A DNA stretch of 64,000 nucleotides. Source: Collimonas arenae (GTDB lineage: Bacteria; Pseudomonadota; Gammaproteobacteria; Burkholderiales; Burkholderiaceae_D). The stretch is from contig NZ_CP009962.1 of assembly GCF_000786695.1 (NCBI RefSeq), forward strand, positions 496,001-560,000, read 5' to 3'. Below the pieces are notes generated by a model. That model did no database searches, was not told the DNA's origin, and saw only the letters and a program-made list of their open reading frames with translations. Shown in pieces: positions 40,058 to 49,393 of this stretch (positions are counted from its first letter, which is position 1; the number at the start of each line of letters is the position of its first letter). Made by a program: the position numbers and the translations under genes.

Positions 40058-41200
40058 GTGAAAAAAGCATTGCGTCATTGGTTGGTCAAATTGCACCGCT
40101 ACAGCGGCTTGTTGCTGTCTTTGTTCATTGTCATGGCGGGACTCACCGGCAGTGCGCTGGCATTCAATGATGAGCTCGATGCCTGGCTCAATCCCCAGTT
40201 CTATCATCGTGCCTCTACCGGTCCGCACCAGCCTTTCGAGGTACTTGCAGCCAAGATCGAGCACGAATATCCCCATGCCCGGCTGGCTTTCTTTTCAATG
40301 GAGCCGGGTGACAATGCGCCTTTGCAGGCCAGATTACGTGCCCGCCATCCTGATGACGCATTGCCGGTTGATACCGTGTTTATCGACCCGGTCACCGCTG
40401 CCATGGTCGGCGAACGTAACACCAAGGCTGTTAGTCTTGCGCCGCAAAACCTGATGCCCTTCCTGTTTCGCCTGCATCGCTACCTGCTGCTGGACAAGAC
40501 AGGCGCCATTATTTCCGGTTGCCTTGGCTTGCTGTGGCTGGCAACCTTGCTGATCGGTTTTGCGCTGGCTTGGCCCAAGCATCGCAGCGGCTGGCGCAAG
40601 GCGCTTTCGATCAAGCGCGGCGCCGGCGGTTTTCGCTTGATGTATGACTTGCACCGCTCGGTCGGGATGGTCGCGGGAGTATTGCTGGTAGTGACCGCCT
40701 TTACGGGCGCCGTGATGAATCTGCCCGATGTCGCGCGGCCGATGGTCGCCAGCCTGTCGTCGCTGACAAAACCACCGAAGTCTTCAATGCATGAGGGCAA
40801 GCCGCAAATCGACTGGCAGCAAGCGCTGGAGGCGGCTCAGGCGAGCGTGCCGCTGTCGACGCCAGTGCGAATTGCGCGCGACGATAAGCAACGCCTGTAT
40901 CAGGTGCGCCTGCGCAAGCAAAACGACATTCAGGATAGCGGTAGCGTGCGGGTCTTTGTCGATGCAGTGGACGGCAAGGTGCTGAATGCGCTTGATCCCT
41001 TGAAAGGTTCGGCGGGCGATACCTTTATCGGCGTCCAGTACGGCCTGCATACCGGGCAGTTGCTGGGTTTGCCGGGCAAGATCCTGATCGCTTTCCTGGG
41101 TTTGCTGCCGTTGTTGTTCACGATTACCGGCATCGCCATCTGGCTGAAAAAGCGTAAATCGGAAACAATCGTGCGCGCCCGGCATCTGCATCAAGTCTGA
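40058..41200 (+). CDS. PepSY-associated transmembrane protein
   Basis: Inner-membrane protein of 380 aa with four helices: about residues 12-35 (HRYSGLLLSLFIVMAGLTGSALAF), 140-165, 195-215 and 340-360, with periplasmic PepSY domains between. Conserved histidines (LHRYSG, LHRYLL, LHRSVG, LHTGQ) are typical of this family, which is often linked to ferric-siderophore reduction. The GTG start follows GGGATT. A Fur-box-like site lies upstream. Iron reductase function is inferred, not shown. Confidence 0.85.
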   Translation: MKKALRHWLVKLHRYSGLLLSLFIVMAGLTGSALAFNDELDAWLNPQFYHRASTGPHQPFEVLAAKIEHEYPHARLAFFSMEPGDNAPLQARLRARHPDDALPVDTVFIDPVTAAMVGERNTKAVSLAPQNLMPFLFRLHRYLLLDKTGAIISGCLGLLWLATLLIGFALAWPKHRSGWRKALSIKRGAGGFRLMYDLHRSVGMVAGVLLVVTAFTGAVMNLPDVARPMVASLSSLTKPPKSSMHEGKPQIDWQQALEAAQASVPLSTPVRIARDDKQRLYQVRLRKQNDIQDSGSVRVFVDAVDGKVLNALDPLKGSAGDTFIGVQYGLHTGQLLGLPGKILIAFLGLLPLLFTITGIAIWLKKRKSETIVRARHLHQV

Positions 41201-41302
41201 ATTAACCCGGCCTGAAAGTGTGAACTGACGGGCCGGCGTGCGGCAGGAACAATGCGCTGGCGGCGCGAGTGATACTGCCGCCAACAAGAAACCAAGCAGT
41301 GA

Positions 41303-42085
41303 TTAGCGGGTCAGCAGAATGTCTTCCGATGCGGCGGAGCGGCTGCCGGGCAAGGGTGGATTGCTTTGTCCGTGATAGGCAAACACCACCGACTCCTTGA
41401 CCGCTTCCGTGTTGTTCCTGCCGGCGGCATGGAATAGTCCGCTGTGGAAAAATACGACATCCCCTTGCTGTAGCTCGACAGATTTTCCCTGTGCAAACAA
41501 GGCTTGGTTCTCCGCCATTTCCGGCCGCAGGAAATCCAGCTCATCCATCTGCTGTGGTTTGATGTCAAAACGGTGCGAGCCCGGAATGAAGCGCAGGGCG
41601 CCGTTATTCGCATTTTCATTGTCCAGCGCCAGCCACACTGAAATCAATTCGTTGCGCAGGAACGACCAGTAGCGGATGTCGCGATGCCAACCGGTTGCGG
41701 TGCCGAAATGCGGATGCTTTGTCATCACGCAATTGTGATGCGACAAGGTCAGGCACACGGCTTCGCCCAACAGCAGCTCCAGCATCGCCACCAACTGCGG
41801 ATTCGTGGCCCAGGCGCGATACGTATCGTGACGCTGATAGGCATTGCGCAGGCGGCGCGCAGTGCGGCCGCCGACGCTTTCAAGCGAAGCCGGGGCGCCG
41901 GCATAGCCGACCTCGGATTCATACTCCAGCGGCGCCACCGCCTGCGCCAGATGGGCATTGGTAGTGGCCGCCATTAATCCGCAATCTGCCGCGGAAACCA
42001 TGCGCGGCAAAATCAAATAACCATCTTTTTCAAAAGCGTCAATCTGCGTTGCGGATAGCGCCGGTGCGGGTTTGGTAGACATCAT
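41303..42085 (-). CDS. Phytanoyl-CoA dioxygenase (PhyH) family protein
   Basis: Fe(II)/2-oxoglutarate-dependent oxygenase-like protein, about 260 aa from the MM start at 42085 (a longer frame to 42241 runs into uvrA and is rejected). The iron triad is visible: His and Asp in GWHRDIRYW and His in [12 protein letters not shown], with a following Arg/Ser-type cosubstrate site. The substrate is unknown. It follows uvrA on the same strand, separated by a hairpin. Confidence 0.85.
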   Translation of the reverse strand: MMSTKPAPALSATQIDAFEKDGYLILPRMVSAADCGLMAATTNAHLAQAVAPLEYESEVGYAGAPASLESVGGRTARRLRNAYQRHDTYRAWATNPQLVAMLELLLGEAVCLTLSHHNCVMTKHPHFGTATGWHRDIRYWSFLRNELISVWLALDNENANNGALRFIPGSHRFDIKPQQMDELDFLRPEMAENQALFAQGKSVELQQGDVVFFHSGLFHAAGRNNTEAVKESVVFAYHGQSNPPLPGSRSAASEDILLTR

Positions 42086-42097
42086 TATCTCGTTATT

Positions 42098-42130
42098 GCA
42101 TTGCTCCGGCCGTATTGGTCGGAGCAATGC
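42098..42130. terminator. Hairpin between uvrA and the PhyH gene
   Basis: GCATTGCTCCG and CGGAGCAATGC form an 11-bp stem with an 11-base loop. It lies five bases past the uvrA stop. A T-tract follows only on the + strand, so for the - strand message it may be an intercistronic or 3'-protecting structure. Confidence 0.55.
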
Positions 42131-42134
42131 TTGT

Positions 42135-45008
42135 TTATTTTTTCTTTGGTTTTTCCAGCAAGGGTCCAAGGTACTTACCAGTGACGCTGGCTGGATTCGC
42201 CGCCACCTGTTCCGGTGTGCCGGTAGCGATGATGCGGCCACCGCCGGCGCCGCCTTCGGGACCCAGGTCGATCAGCCAGTCGGCAGTCTTGATTACATCC
42301 AGGTTGTGCTCGATGATGACCACGGTATTGCCTTGATTGCGCAAGCGGTGAATCACTTTTAATAGTAGATCGATGTCGTGGAAGTGCAAGCCGGTAGTCG
42401 GCTCGTCCAGGATGTAAAGGGTGCGGCCGGTATCGCGCTTGGAAAGTTCCAGCGACAGCTTGACCCGTTGCGCTTCGCCGCCGGAGAGCGTGGTGGCGCT
42501 TTGGCCGAGGCGGATATAGCCGAGACCGACATCCAGCAAGGTGTGCAATTTACGCGCAATGATCGGCACTGGCTTGAAGAACTCATAGGCCTCTTCCACC
42601 GTCATGCCCAGCACTTCGGTGATGCTCTTGCCCTTGTAGTGCACTTCCAGCGTTTCGCGGTTGTAGCGCTTGCCGTGGCAAACGTCGCAAGGAACATACA
42701 CGTCTGGCAGGAAGTGCATTTCAACCTTGATCACGCCATCGCCCTGGCAGGCTTCACAGCGGCCGCCTTTGACGTTGAAGGAGAAGCGTCCGGCGTTATA
42801 GCCCCGTTCCTTGGCCATTGGCACGGTCGAGAACAGATCGCGGATCGGTGTAAACAAGCCAGTATAGGTCGCCGGATTGGAACGCGGCGTGCGGCCGATA
42901 GGCGCCTGGTCGACCGAGATGACCTTGTCGAAATGCTCCAGGCCGCCGATCGATTCATGCGGCGCCGGTTCCGCCTGAGAACCGTACAGATGCCGCGAGG
43001 CTGCGTGATACAAGGTATCGTTGACCAGCGTCGACTTGCCCGAACCGGAAACGCCGGTAACGCACGTTAGCAAGCCGACTGGCAAATTCATCGTCACGTT
43101 CTTCAGGTTGTTGCCGGTAGCGCCGGTAATAATGAACTGGCGATCCGGATCTGCCGGAGTCCGCTTTTCCGGCACGGCAATTTTCAGGGTGCCGTTCAGG
43201 TACTTGGCCGTCAGCGATTTTTTGCTTTTGAGGATTTGCTCCAGCGTACCTTCCGCGATCACTTCGCCGCCATGCACGCCAGCGCCGAGACCCATGTCGA
43301 CCACGTAGTCGGCGGTGCGGATCGCATCTTCATCATGCTCCACCACAAGTACGCTGTTGCCAATGTCGCGCAGGTGCCGCAGGGTTTCGATCAGGCGATC
43401 ATTATCGCGTTGATGCAAACCGATCGACGGTTCATCCAGCACATACATGACGCCGGTCAGGCCCGAGCCGATTTGCGAAGCCAGGCGGATCCGCTGCGCT
43501 TCGCCGCCGGACAAGGTATCGGCGCTGCGTTCCAGCGAGAGGTAATCGAGACCGACGTTATTCAGGAAGGTCAGGCGCGAAACGATTTCCTTGATGATGC
43601 GGTCGGCGATTTCTTTCTTGGCGCCAGTCAGCTTCAGTTTTTCAAAGAACGACAAAGTCTCGCGCAACGGTGTCGCCGCGACTTCATAGATGGCGCGTTC
43701 CTGTTTGCCATTACCGACCTTGACGAAACGCGCCTCGACGCGCAAGCGAGCGCCGTGGCAGGACGGGCACTCTTTTTCATTGATGAATTTGGCCAGTTCT
43801 TCCTTGACCGCCATCGAATCGGTTTCGCGGTAGCGCCGCTGCAGATTGTTGACCACGCCTTCAAAGGTGTGCTCCTTGATCACGGTGCGGCCGCGCTCAT
43901 TGACATAGCTGAACGGAATGGTTTCCTTGCCGGAGCCGTACAGCACAGCCTGCTGGGCTTTTTCCGGCAATTTTTCAAACGGCATGTCGATGTCGAAATC
44001 GTAGTGCGCGGCGATGCTGGTCAGCATCTGGAAATAGAACTGGTTGCGCCGGTCCCAGCCCTTGACAGCACCGCTGGCCAGCGACAGGTTAGGGAAGGCG
44101 ACAATCCGCTTCGGATCGAAAAATTCGATATGGCCGAGGCCATCGCATTCCGGGCAGGCGCCCATCGGATTATTGAACGAAAACAGACGCGGCTCCAGCT
44201 CTTGCAGCGAATAGCCGCAGATCGGGCAAGCGAACTTGTTGGAATACATGTGCTCGGCGCCGCAGTCCATCTCCAGCGCAACTGCACGGCCTTCAGCCAG
44301 CCGCAGCGCGGTTTCAAAACTTTCCGCCAGGCGCTGTTTGGTATCCGCCTTTACCTTCAGGCGGTCGATGACCACGTCAATTGTGTGCTTCTCGGTTTTC
44401 TTCAGCTTGGGTAGATCATCGACTTCATAGATCTTCGCCGTGCCGGTGCCGCTCTGGATACGGAAGCGTACAAACCCCTGCGCCTGCATCTGTTCAAACA
44501 GATCCACATGCTCGCCTTTGCGATTGGCTACCACCGGCGCCAGGATCATCAGCTTGGTATCGTCCGGCATCGCCAGCACGGCATCGACCATCTGCGACAC
44601 GGATTGCGCCGCCAGCGGCTTCTCGGGATGGTCCGGGCAATACGGCGTGCCGACGCGCGCATACAGCAAGCGCAGGTAGTCGTGAATCTCGGTCACGGTG
44701 CCGACAGTAGAGCGCGGATTGTGCGAAGTGGCTTTCTGTTCGATGGAAATCGCCGGCGACAAGCCTTCGATCAGATCGACATCCGGCTTCTCCATCAACT
44801 GCAAGAACTGGCGCGCGTAGGAAGACAGCGATTCGACATAGCGCCGCTGGCCTTCCGCATACAGGGTGTCGAACGCCAGCGACGATTTGCCGGAGCCGGA
44901 CAAGCCGGTGATCACGATCAGTTTGTTGCGTGGTAAATCCAGATTGATGTTCTTGAGGTTATGCGTACGTGCACCCCGGATGCGGATCTCTTCCCGATTT
45001 TTATCCAT
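42135..45008 (-). CDS. uvrA: Excinuclease ABC subunit A
   Basis: DNA damage sensor of nucleotide excision repair. The 957-aa protein is full length. It has two ABC ATPase modules (Walker [10 protein letters not shown] near residue 32 and GVSGSGKST near 660), two LSGGEAQR signatures, and zinc-binding CxxC clusters (CPICG..CPECDG at about 265-290, CEACQG and CDVCHG at about 750-780). In related genomes it faces the MFS-ssb pair directly; here about 11.7 kb of accessory DNA separates them. Confidence 0.97.
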   Translation of the reverse strand: MDKNREEIRIRGARTHNLKNINLDLPRNKLIVITGLSGSGKSSLAFDTLYAEGQRRYVESLSSYARQFLQLMEKPDVDLIEGLSPAISIEQKATSHNPRSTVGTVTEIHDYLRLLYARVGTPYCPDHPEKPLAAQSVSQMVDAVLAMPDDTKLMILAPVVANRKGEHVDLFEQMQAQGFVRFRIQSGTGTAKIYEVDDLPKLKKTEKHTIDVVIDRLKVKADTKQRLAESFETALRLAEGRAVALEMDCGAEHMYSNKFACPICGYSLQELEPRLFSFNNPMGACPECDGLGHIEFFDPKRIVAFPNLSLASGAVKGWDRRNQFYFQMLTSIAAHYDFDIDMPFEKLPEKAQQAVLYGSGKETIPFSYVNERGRTVIKEHTFEGVVNNLQRRYRETDSMAVKEELAKFINEKECPSCHGARLRVEARFVKVGNGKQERAIYEVAATPLRETLSFFEKLKLTGAKKEIADRIIKEIVSRLTFLNNVGLDYLSLERSADTLSGGEAQRIRLASQIGSGLTGVMYVLDEPSIGLHQRDNDRLIETLRHLRDIGNSVLVVEHDEDAIRTADYVVDMGLGAGVHGGEVIAEGTLEQILKSKKSLTAKYLNGTLKIAVPEKRTPADPDRQFIITGATGNNLKNVTMNLPVGLLTCVTGVSGSGKSTLVNDTLYHAASRHLYGSQAEPAPHESIGGLEHFDKVISVDQAPIGRTPRSNPATYTGLFTPIRDLFSTVPMAKERGYNAGRFSFNVKGGRCEACQGDGVIKVEMHFLPDVYVPCDVCHGKRYNRETLEVHYKGKSITEVLGMTVEEAYEFFKPVPIIARKLHTLLDVGLGYIRLGQSATTLSGGEAQRVKLSLELSKRDTGRTLYILDEPTTGLHFHDIDLLLKVIHRLRNQGNTVVIIEHNLDVIKTADWLIDLGPEGGAGGGRIIATGTPEQVAANPASVTGKYLGPLLEKPKKK

Positions 45009-45968
45009 CTACAGCTTTCAGCGTAAGTTTAAGGCCGTGTTGGCTTGTTGGAAATGCAATTTTCACGCCTGAAAGGCTAAGTTATGCCGCTGGCCGGTGA
45101 CTAGGCCGGCACGGCAATGCCATATCAAACGGATCAACCTGACACTATATCAGGATAGGGATTTTTGAGTTTTATCCGGCTGCCTTGCACAGCCAATATT
45201 TGTGCGGAGATCTTTGATCATATAGCGGCTATTTTTTAACCCAACTTTCTTGCACGCTTTGTTCCAGTTTTCGCGCACATCTTTCGCGATATGGGATATG
45301 CCATGACCATCGTGAATTACATAATCGCAAGTGGGTTTTATCGTGACCGCGATTTTGAGAACTGCTTCAATTACTTTCGTAAGTAGCCAATTTACCCGAT
45401 CCGCTGAGGTCTTTAGCCTTTTTGAAGGTTGGAAGCGAATCAAGTTTGTCAATCGATCCTATTTGGCTCCACTTTAAATTTCTAATTTCTGTCGAGCGCA
45501 TACCTGTCCCGCTGCCGTAGTGAGACGGCTGCGCCTGTATCGTTTCAAGCCGCCTCGTGCTGTTTTTTTACCCCCCCTGTTCCTGGTCTTATCCATGGCG
45601 AACATGCATGTATCCGGCCTTTAAAACGCAGTCCCCCACGCCTGCCCAGGAGGTTAAATACACTGCTTTTAACGCAGTTCGCAAAAACGCCAAGTCCCCA
45701 AGATGCACTGGGTTCGGGGGAAAATTGGCTGCAACGGTTTGACGCAAAAAGGCGCATTTTGATCACGATTTATTTAACGAGCAGCCACAGTCAGGCATGC
45801 TGTTTGGTAAACAAATACGATGATGCGAATTAACAACACGCCAAAAAAATTCCATATTAACAATGTTTAACAATTAGACAATCTATTAAGATACATTTCG
45901 ATACACAAAGATTCATAAAGAAATAAAGCAATGTTATCTATGCATAATTTTGTCGGGATTGAGCATTT
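45009..45968. other. Degenerate region upstream of the microcin locus
   Basis: Nearly 1 kb without an intact gene. It contains the integrase remnant (45150-45540). From about 45750 there is a strongly A/T-rich 200-bp segment that looks like the promoter region of the following operon (for example TTAACA near 45870 with weak -10 candidates 17 bases on). No LexA-type operator was seen before uvrA. Confidence 0.5.
45150..45540 (-). pseudogene. Tyrosine recombinase (phage-type integrase) remnant
   Basis: Two pieces in different frames on the - strand together resemble the catalytic domain of a tyrosine integrase. The upstream piece reads HYGSGTGMRSTEIRNLKWSQ (box I with its Arg). The downstream piece reads RVNWLLTKVIEAVL, then IKDLRTN, like the box II HxLRxx region. 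The frames are broken by a shift and a stop near 45400, and the protein lacks its N-terminal half and the C-terminal active Tyr. It marks past insertion of a mobile element next to the microcin locus. Confidence 0.75.
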
Positions 45969-47294
45969 GTGAGCGAAATAAATAAGCCGTTATCATTGTT
46001 TCGCCCCCAGGTATTGACCGCCTACAGTAGTCAATGGGTTGGCTCTATTCGTCTGGCGCAACCACTCTCGGCTTGGGCGATAACCTTTATGGCTCTTGTG
46101 GTAGGCGCCACACTCGTTGCTTACGCTTCCTTTGGCAGCATCACAAAAAAAGCTAGGGTTGCTGGCATCACTGTCCCTACCTGTGGCAGTTTGACGATAA
46201 ATGCTCCGAATGTCGGCGTATTAATTCATACCCATGTCACAGAGGGACAAAGAGTTGTCGCTGGGCAGACCCTCTTTGAACTATCAACGGAACGTCAGGG
46301 AAATCAAGGTGAAATCACTGCGCTGATCTCACAACAATTGGCTGCTCGTCAACAATCGCTAGAAACTGAGCAGCGTTTGCGCGCTACACAATACCTGGAG
46401 AAAAAGCAGGCGATTATTCAACATCTCAATAATCTCGCCGCCGAGGCCGGACAACTGGAACAAGAAATTGCACTTGCTCAACGCCGGCATGATCTAGGGC
46501 AATCAAGCCTAAGCAAATATGAGGCCCTACAAGCAAGTGGTTATGTATCGCCGGCACAGACCCAGCAAAAACAAGAAGATCTGATCGATCTAGCAGCACG
46601 TGTGAGTAGTCTCAATAGAAATAAACTTCAATTGCAGGCGAACCGCCAAAGTCTCCAGGCTGACTTGGCTGTACTGGCCAACAATTTAGCGACTGACAAC
46701 GCTCAACTACAAGGTAATGAAGCGAGCTTGCAACAAGAAATGGCTGAGAACCATTCTCGCAAAGGAAGTCTGATCGTCGCAGCGCAAGCGGGCATAGTTA
46801 CCACAATTACCTATCAACCGGGGCAAGCTGTGAGCGCAGGACAGGTTCTTGCGACGATGATACCCGCAAGCGGGACTGACACCGCAACAGCATGTAATAG
46901 CCTCGAAGTCCATCTATATACCCCCAGCCGGAATGCAGGTTTCGTTATTCCAGGACAGCAGGTACTAATTCGCTTTAGCGCCTATCCCTATCAGAAATTT
47001 GGCCTGCAACAAGGTCGTGTCATTGATGTCAGTAAAACCCCTTTTGCGCCGAATGAGCTTCCACCTAACTTGGCCAGCACAATACTCAGCAATGCACAGC
47101 AAACCATTCAGGGATTCAACAGCAACGAAGCGCTATATCGGATCAAGGTCAGGCTGGACAAGCAGAGCATAGAAGCATATGGACAAGCGCAATATCTCAA
47201 GCCGGGTATGACCTTGGAAGCAGATGTGATGCAAGACAGAAGAAAGATTTGGGAGTGGATTGTTGAGCCGATTTTGGCGGTTACGCATCGCTGA
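45969..47294 (+). CDS. HlyD/CvaA-type periplasmic adaptor for microcin export
   Basis: Membrane-fusion subunit that would link the C39 ABC exporter at 49394 to an outer-membrane TolC channel. The 441-aa product has one N-terminal helix (about 35-55, AWAITFMALVVGATLVAYASF), a biotinyl-lipoyl-like half-domain (VTEGQRVVAGQTLFEL), a long coiled coil (about 115-265, Gln/Leu/Ala-rich) and a beta-barrel part. The C-terminus RRKIWEWIVEPI is as in colicin V secretion adaptors. The GTG start at 45969 follows GATTGAGC. Its last bases lie within the duplicated unit that carries the precursor genes. Confidence 0.87.
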   Translation: MSEINKPLSLFRPQVLTAYSSQWVGSIRLAQPLSAWAITFMALVVGATLVAYASFGSITKKARVAGITVPTCGSLTINAPNVGVLIHTHVTEGQRVVAGQTLFELSTERQGNQGEITALISQQLAARQQSLETEQRLRATQYLEKKQAIIQHLNNLAAEAGQLEQEIALAQRRHDLGQSSLSKYEALQASGYVSPAQTQQKQEDLIDLAARVSSLNRNKLQLQANRQSLQADLAVLANNLATDNAQLQGNEASLQQEMAENHSRKGSLIVAAQAGIVTTITYQPGQAVSAGQVLATMIPASGTDTATACNSLEVHLYTPSRNAGFVIPGQQVLIRFSAYPYQKFGLQQGRVIDVSKTPFAPNELPPNLASTILSNAQQTIQGFNSNEALYRIKVRLDKQSIEAYGQAQYLKPGMTLEADVMQDRRKIWEWIVEPILAVTHR

Positions 47295-48118
47295 ACGTGA
47301 TTGCAAAGTCCGAGGATCTGAACACATTAGTCGAGAGTTTTTGCATTGGCTGAAAGCAGGTGTGGTTGGGACAAAGACAGATCCCTTTATTCTGTCGTAG
47401 TTGGAGAAATAGATGCGCGAGTTAAATGCAATCGAAATTGAGGCAGTAACAGGAGCCGGTTTGACAGATGTCGTAAAAAAATTAGGGCCAGTGGTTAAAG
47501 AGATGGTCAAAGACGCTGCTGCGAGTGCAGCCGGACAGGCAATTGTTGAAGCGCTAACGCCAAAGTCACCACCGCCACCGCCTCCACCACCTCCTAAAAA
47601 TGGCGGTGGTGGAGGCGGTGGAGGCGGAGGCGGCGGTGGCGGTGGCGGCGGTGGCGGCGGTAGTGGCGCAGGTGCCGGTACGGGTACAGGTGCTGGCGGA
47701 AGTTTGAAAAGAGGCTCAGTCGCCATTAATCAGGATTAATTGGCAGATTGGTAGAAAAGGACTTGTTCCCCTTTCGATAAATAAAATACCTAGGGCTAAA
47801 ACCTCGGGGCAGCGCTGATGTGGCAGTTACACGTCGCTGAAAGTGATTACGAAGTCGGAGGCATGTGAACCCGTTAGCCTGGCGTTTATTGGATTGGCTG
47901 CAAACAGGTGTCGTTGGGGAAAGGACAGACCCCTTTATTCTGTCGTAGTTGGAGAAATAGATGCGCGAGTTAAATGCAATCGAAATTGAGGCAGTAACAG
48001 GAGCCGGTTTGACAGATGTCGGAAAAAAATTATGGCCAGTGATTAAGGAAATAGCCAAAGACGCTGCTTCGAGTGCAATCGGGCAGGGAATTGTTGATGC
48101 GCTAACGCCAAAGCCACC
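47277..48118. repeat. Tandem duplication, period 548 bp, carrying the precursor genes
   Basis: The stretch from about 47277 (inside the end of the adaptor gene) to about 47575 is repeated from about 47822 to 48118. Matching parts include GCTGAA.GTGATT, CCCTTTATTCTGTCGTAG and the first 60 bases of both precursor genes, which are identical. The two precursor ATGs are 548 bp apart. Confidence 0.85.
47413..47739 (+). CDS. Microcin/bacteriocin precursor 1 with poly-Pro/poly-Gly tail
   Basis: Small secreted peptide precursor of 108 aa. The leader MRELNAIEIEAVTGA ends in a Gly-Ala double-glycine-type site, and the C39 exporter would cut before Gly16. The predicted mature peptide starts with a cationic amphipathic stretch (GLTDVVKKLGPVVKEMVKD), then an Ala-rich helix. 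Nine consecutive Pro, Lys-Asn, 20 consecutive Gly (GGN codons), a Gly/Ala/Thr run and LKRGSVAINQD follow. It has no Cys. The ribosome site GGAGA is seven bases before ATG. Toxicity is inferred from leader, size and neighbours only. Confidence 0.8.
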   Translation: MRELNAIEIEAVTGAGLTDVVKKLGPVVKEMVKDAAASAAGQAIVEALTPKSPPPPPPPPPKNGGGGGGGGGGGGGGGGGGGGSGAGAGTGTGAGGSLKRGSVAINQD

Positions 48119-48278
48119 TCCGCCTGCGCCTCCAGCACCACCGCCAAACCCACCGCAAGAGCCCAAACATGATAAAGGCGGGGATACTGGTCGTCGGGAA
48201 ACATTCCGGGGCGACTATACTGGAAGCGGGCAAAGCGGGATGCCACGCAGTGGTAGTGTACGTATCATGACGGTGTAG
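47961..48278 (+). CDS. Microcin/bacteriocin precursor 2, paralogue of precursor 1
   Basis: The 105-aa precursor has the identical leader MRELNAIEIEAVTGA and a closely similar helix start (GLTDVGKKLWPVIKEIAKD). The tail differs: a Pro/Ala-rich stretch (PPPPAPPAPPPNPP), then a charged segment with KHDKGGDTGRRETF and the end PRSGSVRIMTV, which echoes RGSVAI of precursor 1. It has no poly-Gly and no Cys. The same upstream sequence and ribosome site precede it. Two unequal tails on a shared front suggest a two-peptide system or diverging duplicate toxins. Confidence 0.8.
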   Translation: MRELNAIEIEAVTGAGLTDVGKKLWPVIKEIAKDAASSAIGQGIVDALTPKPPPPAPPAPPPNPPQEPKHDKGGDTGRRETFRGDYTGSGQSGMPRSGSVRIMTV

Positions 48279-48411
48279 ATAATATAGGTTGGATATAAAT
48301 GCAGCTACATTAAATAATATATATGTAGCTGCATTCTTTTTTATTAAATTCATTTTTTGAATAAATATTTTTTCTTAAAAAATCATTTTGACTAATTTCC
48401 GATAAAAACAA

Positions 48412-49245
48412 ATGCAAAAAAAATTATCTAAATTTCCAGTTTTATGGATATTTATCGTCGGATTATTTGTTAATGTAATAGTGATAACATTAATAAAGGG
48501 TTATGTTGATGAAGAGAATTTAATTGTAATTCCAAATGTGATTTTTGCAATTTCTTCAATATTATTTGTATTTAAAGAAAAAATTTCATTAACAGCTATA
48601 TTTGGCAATATTCCCAGATTTTTTAAAGATTTTTTATACATTTTTCTTTATATTTTTCTGCTGATATTAATGATGCTGATTCTCGGGGCAGTATTTTATG
48701 TTATTTTTCGCTTTTCCCCAAATTCATTATATTTGCTGATTGACAATGCATCTTCTAAAGCAAATTTACTACAGAGGTCGGTTTTTCTTGATATTTTATT
48801 TCCGTGCTTATTCGCTCCAATTATTGAGGAATTTTTCTTTCGCGGGCTAATCTTGCAAAAATTCATGTTAAAAATGTCCGTCACTCGTGCCATTATTTTT
48901 TCATCAATAATATTTGCACTTGTACATTTTCACGCATTTATATTTATTCAATTTTTCTTTGCAATTTTTGTTTCAATTGTCTATATAAAAACACATTCAT
49001 TATTTTCCGCTATTATTATTCATATTATTAATAATAATATTACTGTGTTTATGTTTTATAACTCTGAATCCGGTGAAAAAATGTCCGCAAGTGAAATTAC
49101 AGATTTAGCTAACGTTATGACAGCGATTGGACCTTGGTTGCTTCTTTGTTCAATTCTTGGCTTGATAGGGTTGCTTTTTTTCCTGAAAAAAATATGGCCT
49201 ATTAAAGATTCCATTCTTCCTTACCAATACAATATTACTCAATGA
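48412..49245 (+). CDS. CPBP-family intramembrane metalloprotease, candidate immunity protein
   Basis: Multi-helix membrane protein of 277 aa with the CPBP (Abi, CaaX-protease-like) motifs: EE at 139-140 and Arg144 in IEEFFFRG, His172 in FALVHFH, and His204 with Asn207/208 in IIIHIINN. In lactic acid bacteria CPBP proteins in bacteriocin loci confer self-immunity or act in maturation; the same is inferred here. The gene is far richer in A/T than its neighbours (Lys AAA, Ile ATT/ATA, Phe TTT preferred), a sign of foreign origin. Confidence 0.85.
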   Translation: MQKKLSKFPVLWIFIVGLFVNVIVITLIKGYVDEENLIVIPNVIFAISSILFVFKEKISLTAIFGNIPRFFKDFLYIFLYIFLLILMMLILGAVFYVIFRFSPNSLYLLIDNASSKANLLQRSVFLDILFPCLFAPIIEEFFFRGLILQKFMLKMSVTRAIIFSSIIFALVHFHAFIFIQFFFAIFVSIVYIKTHSLFSAIIIHIINNNITVFMFYNSESGEKMSASEITDLANVMTAIGPWLLLCSILGLIGLLFFLKKIWPIKDSILPYQYNITQ

Positions 49246-49393
49246 GCATGGAAAATCACTCACAATGTTATTCAATTTCTATAAGGCGGTTTAAAAAAAT
49301 GGTATTTGGAAACTAAGCTCCAAGTGCCCAACACATCATAAATGTTCGTCATGAGAAAAGCGCAAAGAAGAGCGCATCTGTTAATGGGATAAT

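Noticed and set aside
41303..42241. Longer N-terminus for the PhyH-family gene
   Set aside because: It would overlap the uvrA coding end by about 100 bp and adds a basic non-conserved leader; the MM start at 42085 is more natural.
45009..45130. LexA/SOS box before uvrA
   Set aside because: I looked for CTGT-N8-ACAG type operators and found none convincing; uvrA may not be SOS-controlled here or the site is degenerate.
45545..45766. Minus-strand 73-codon frame upstream of the adaptor gene
   Set aside because: No ribosome site, no recognisable composition, and it lies in the decayed region next to the integrase remnant.
47133..47726. Minus-strand frame with a long poly-proline run opposite precursor 1
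   Set aside because: It is the complement of the GGN glycine tract and overlaps the adaptor end; the + strand frames have leader, ribosome site and a paralogue.
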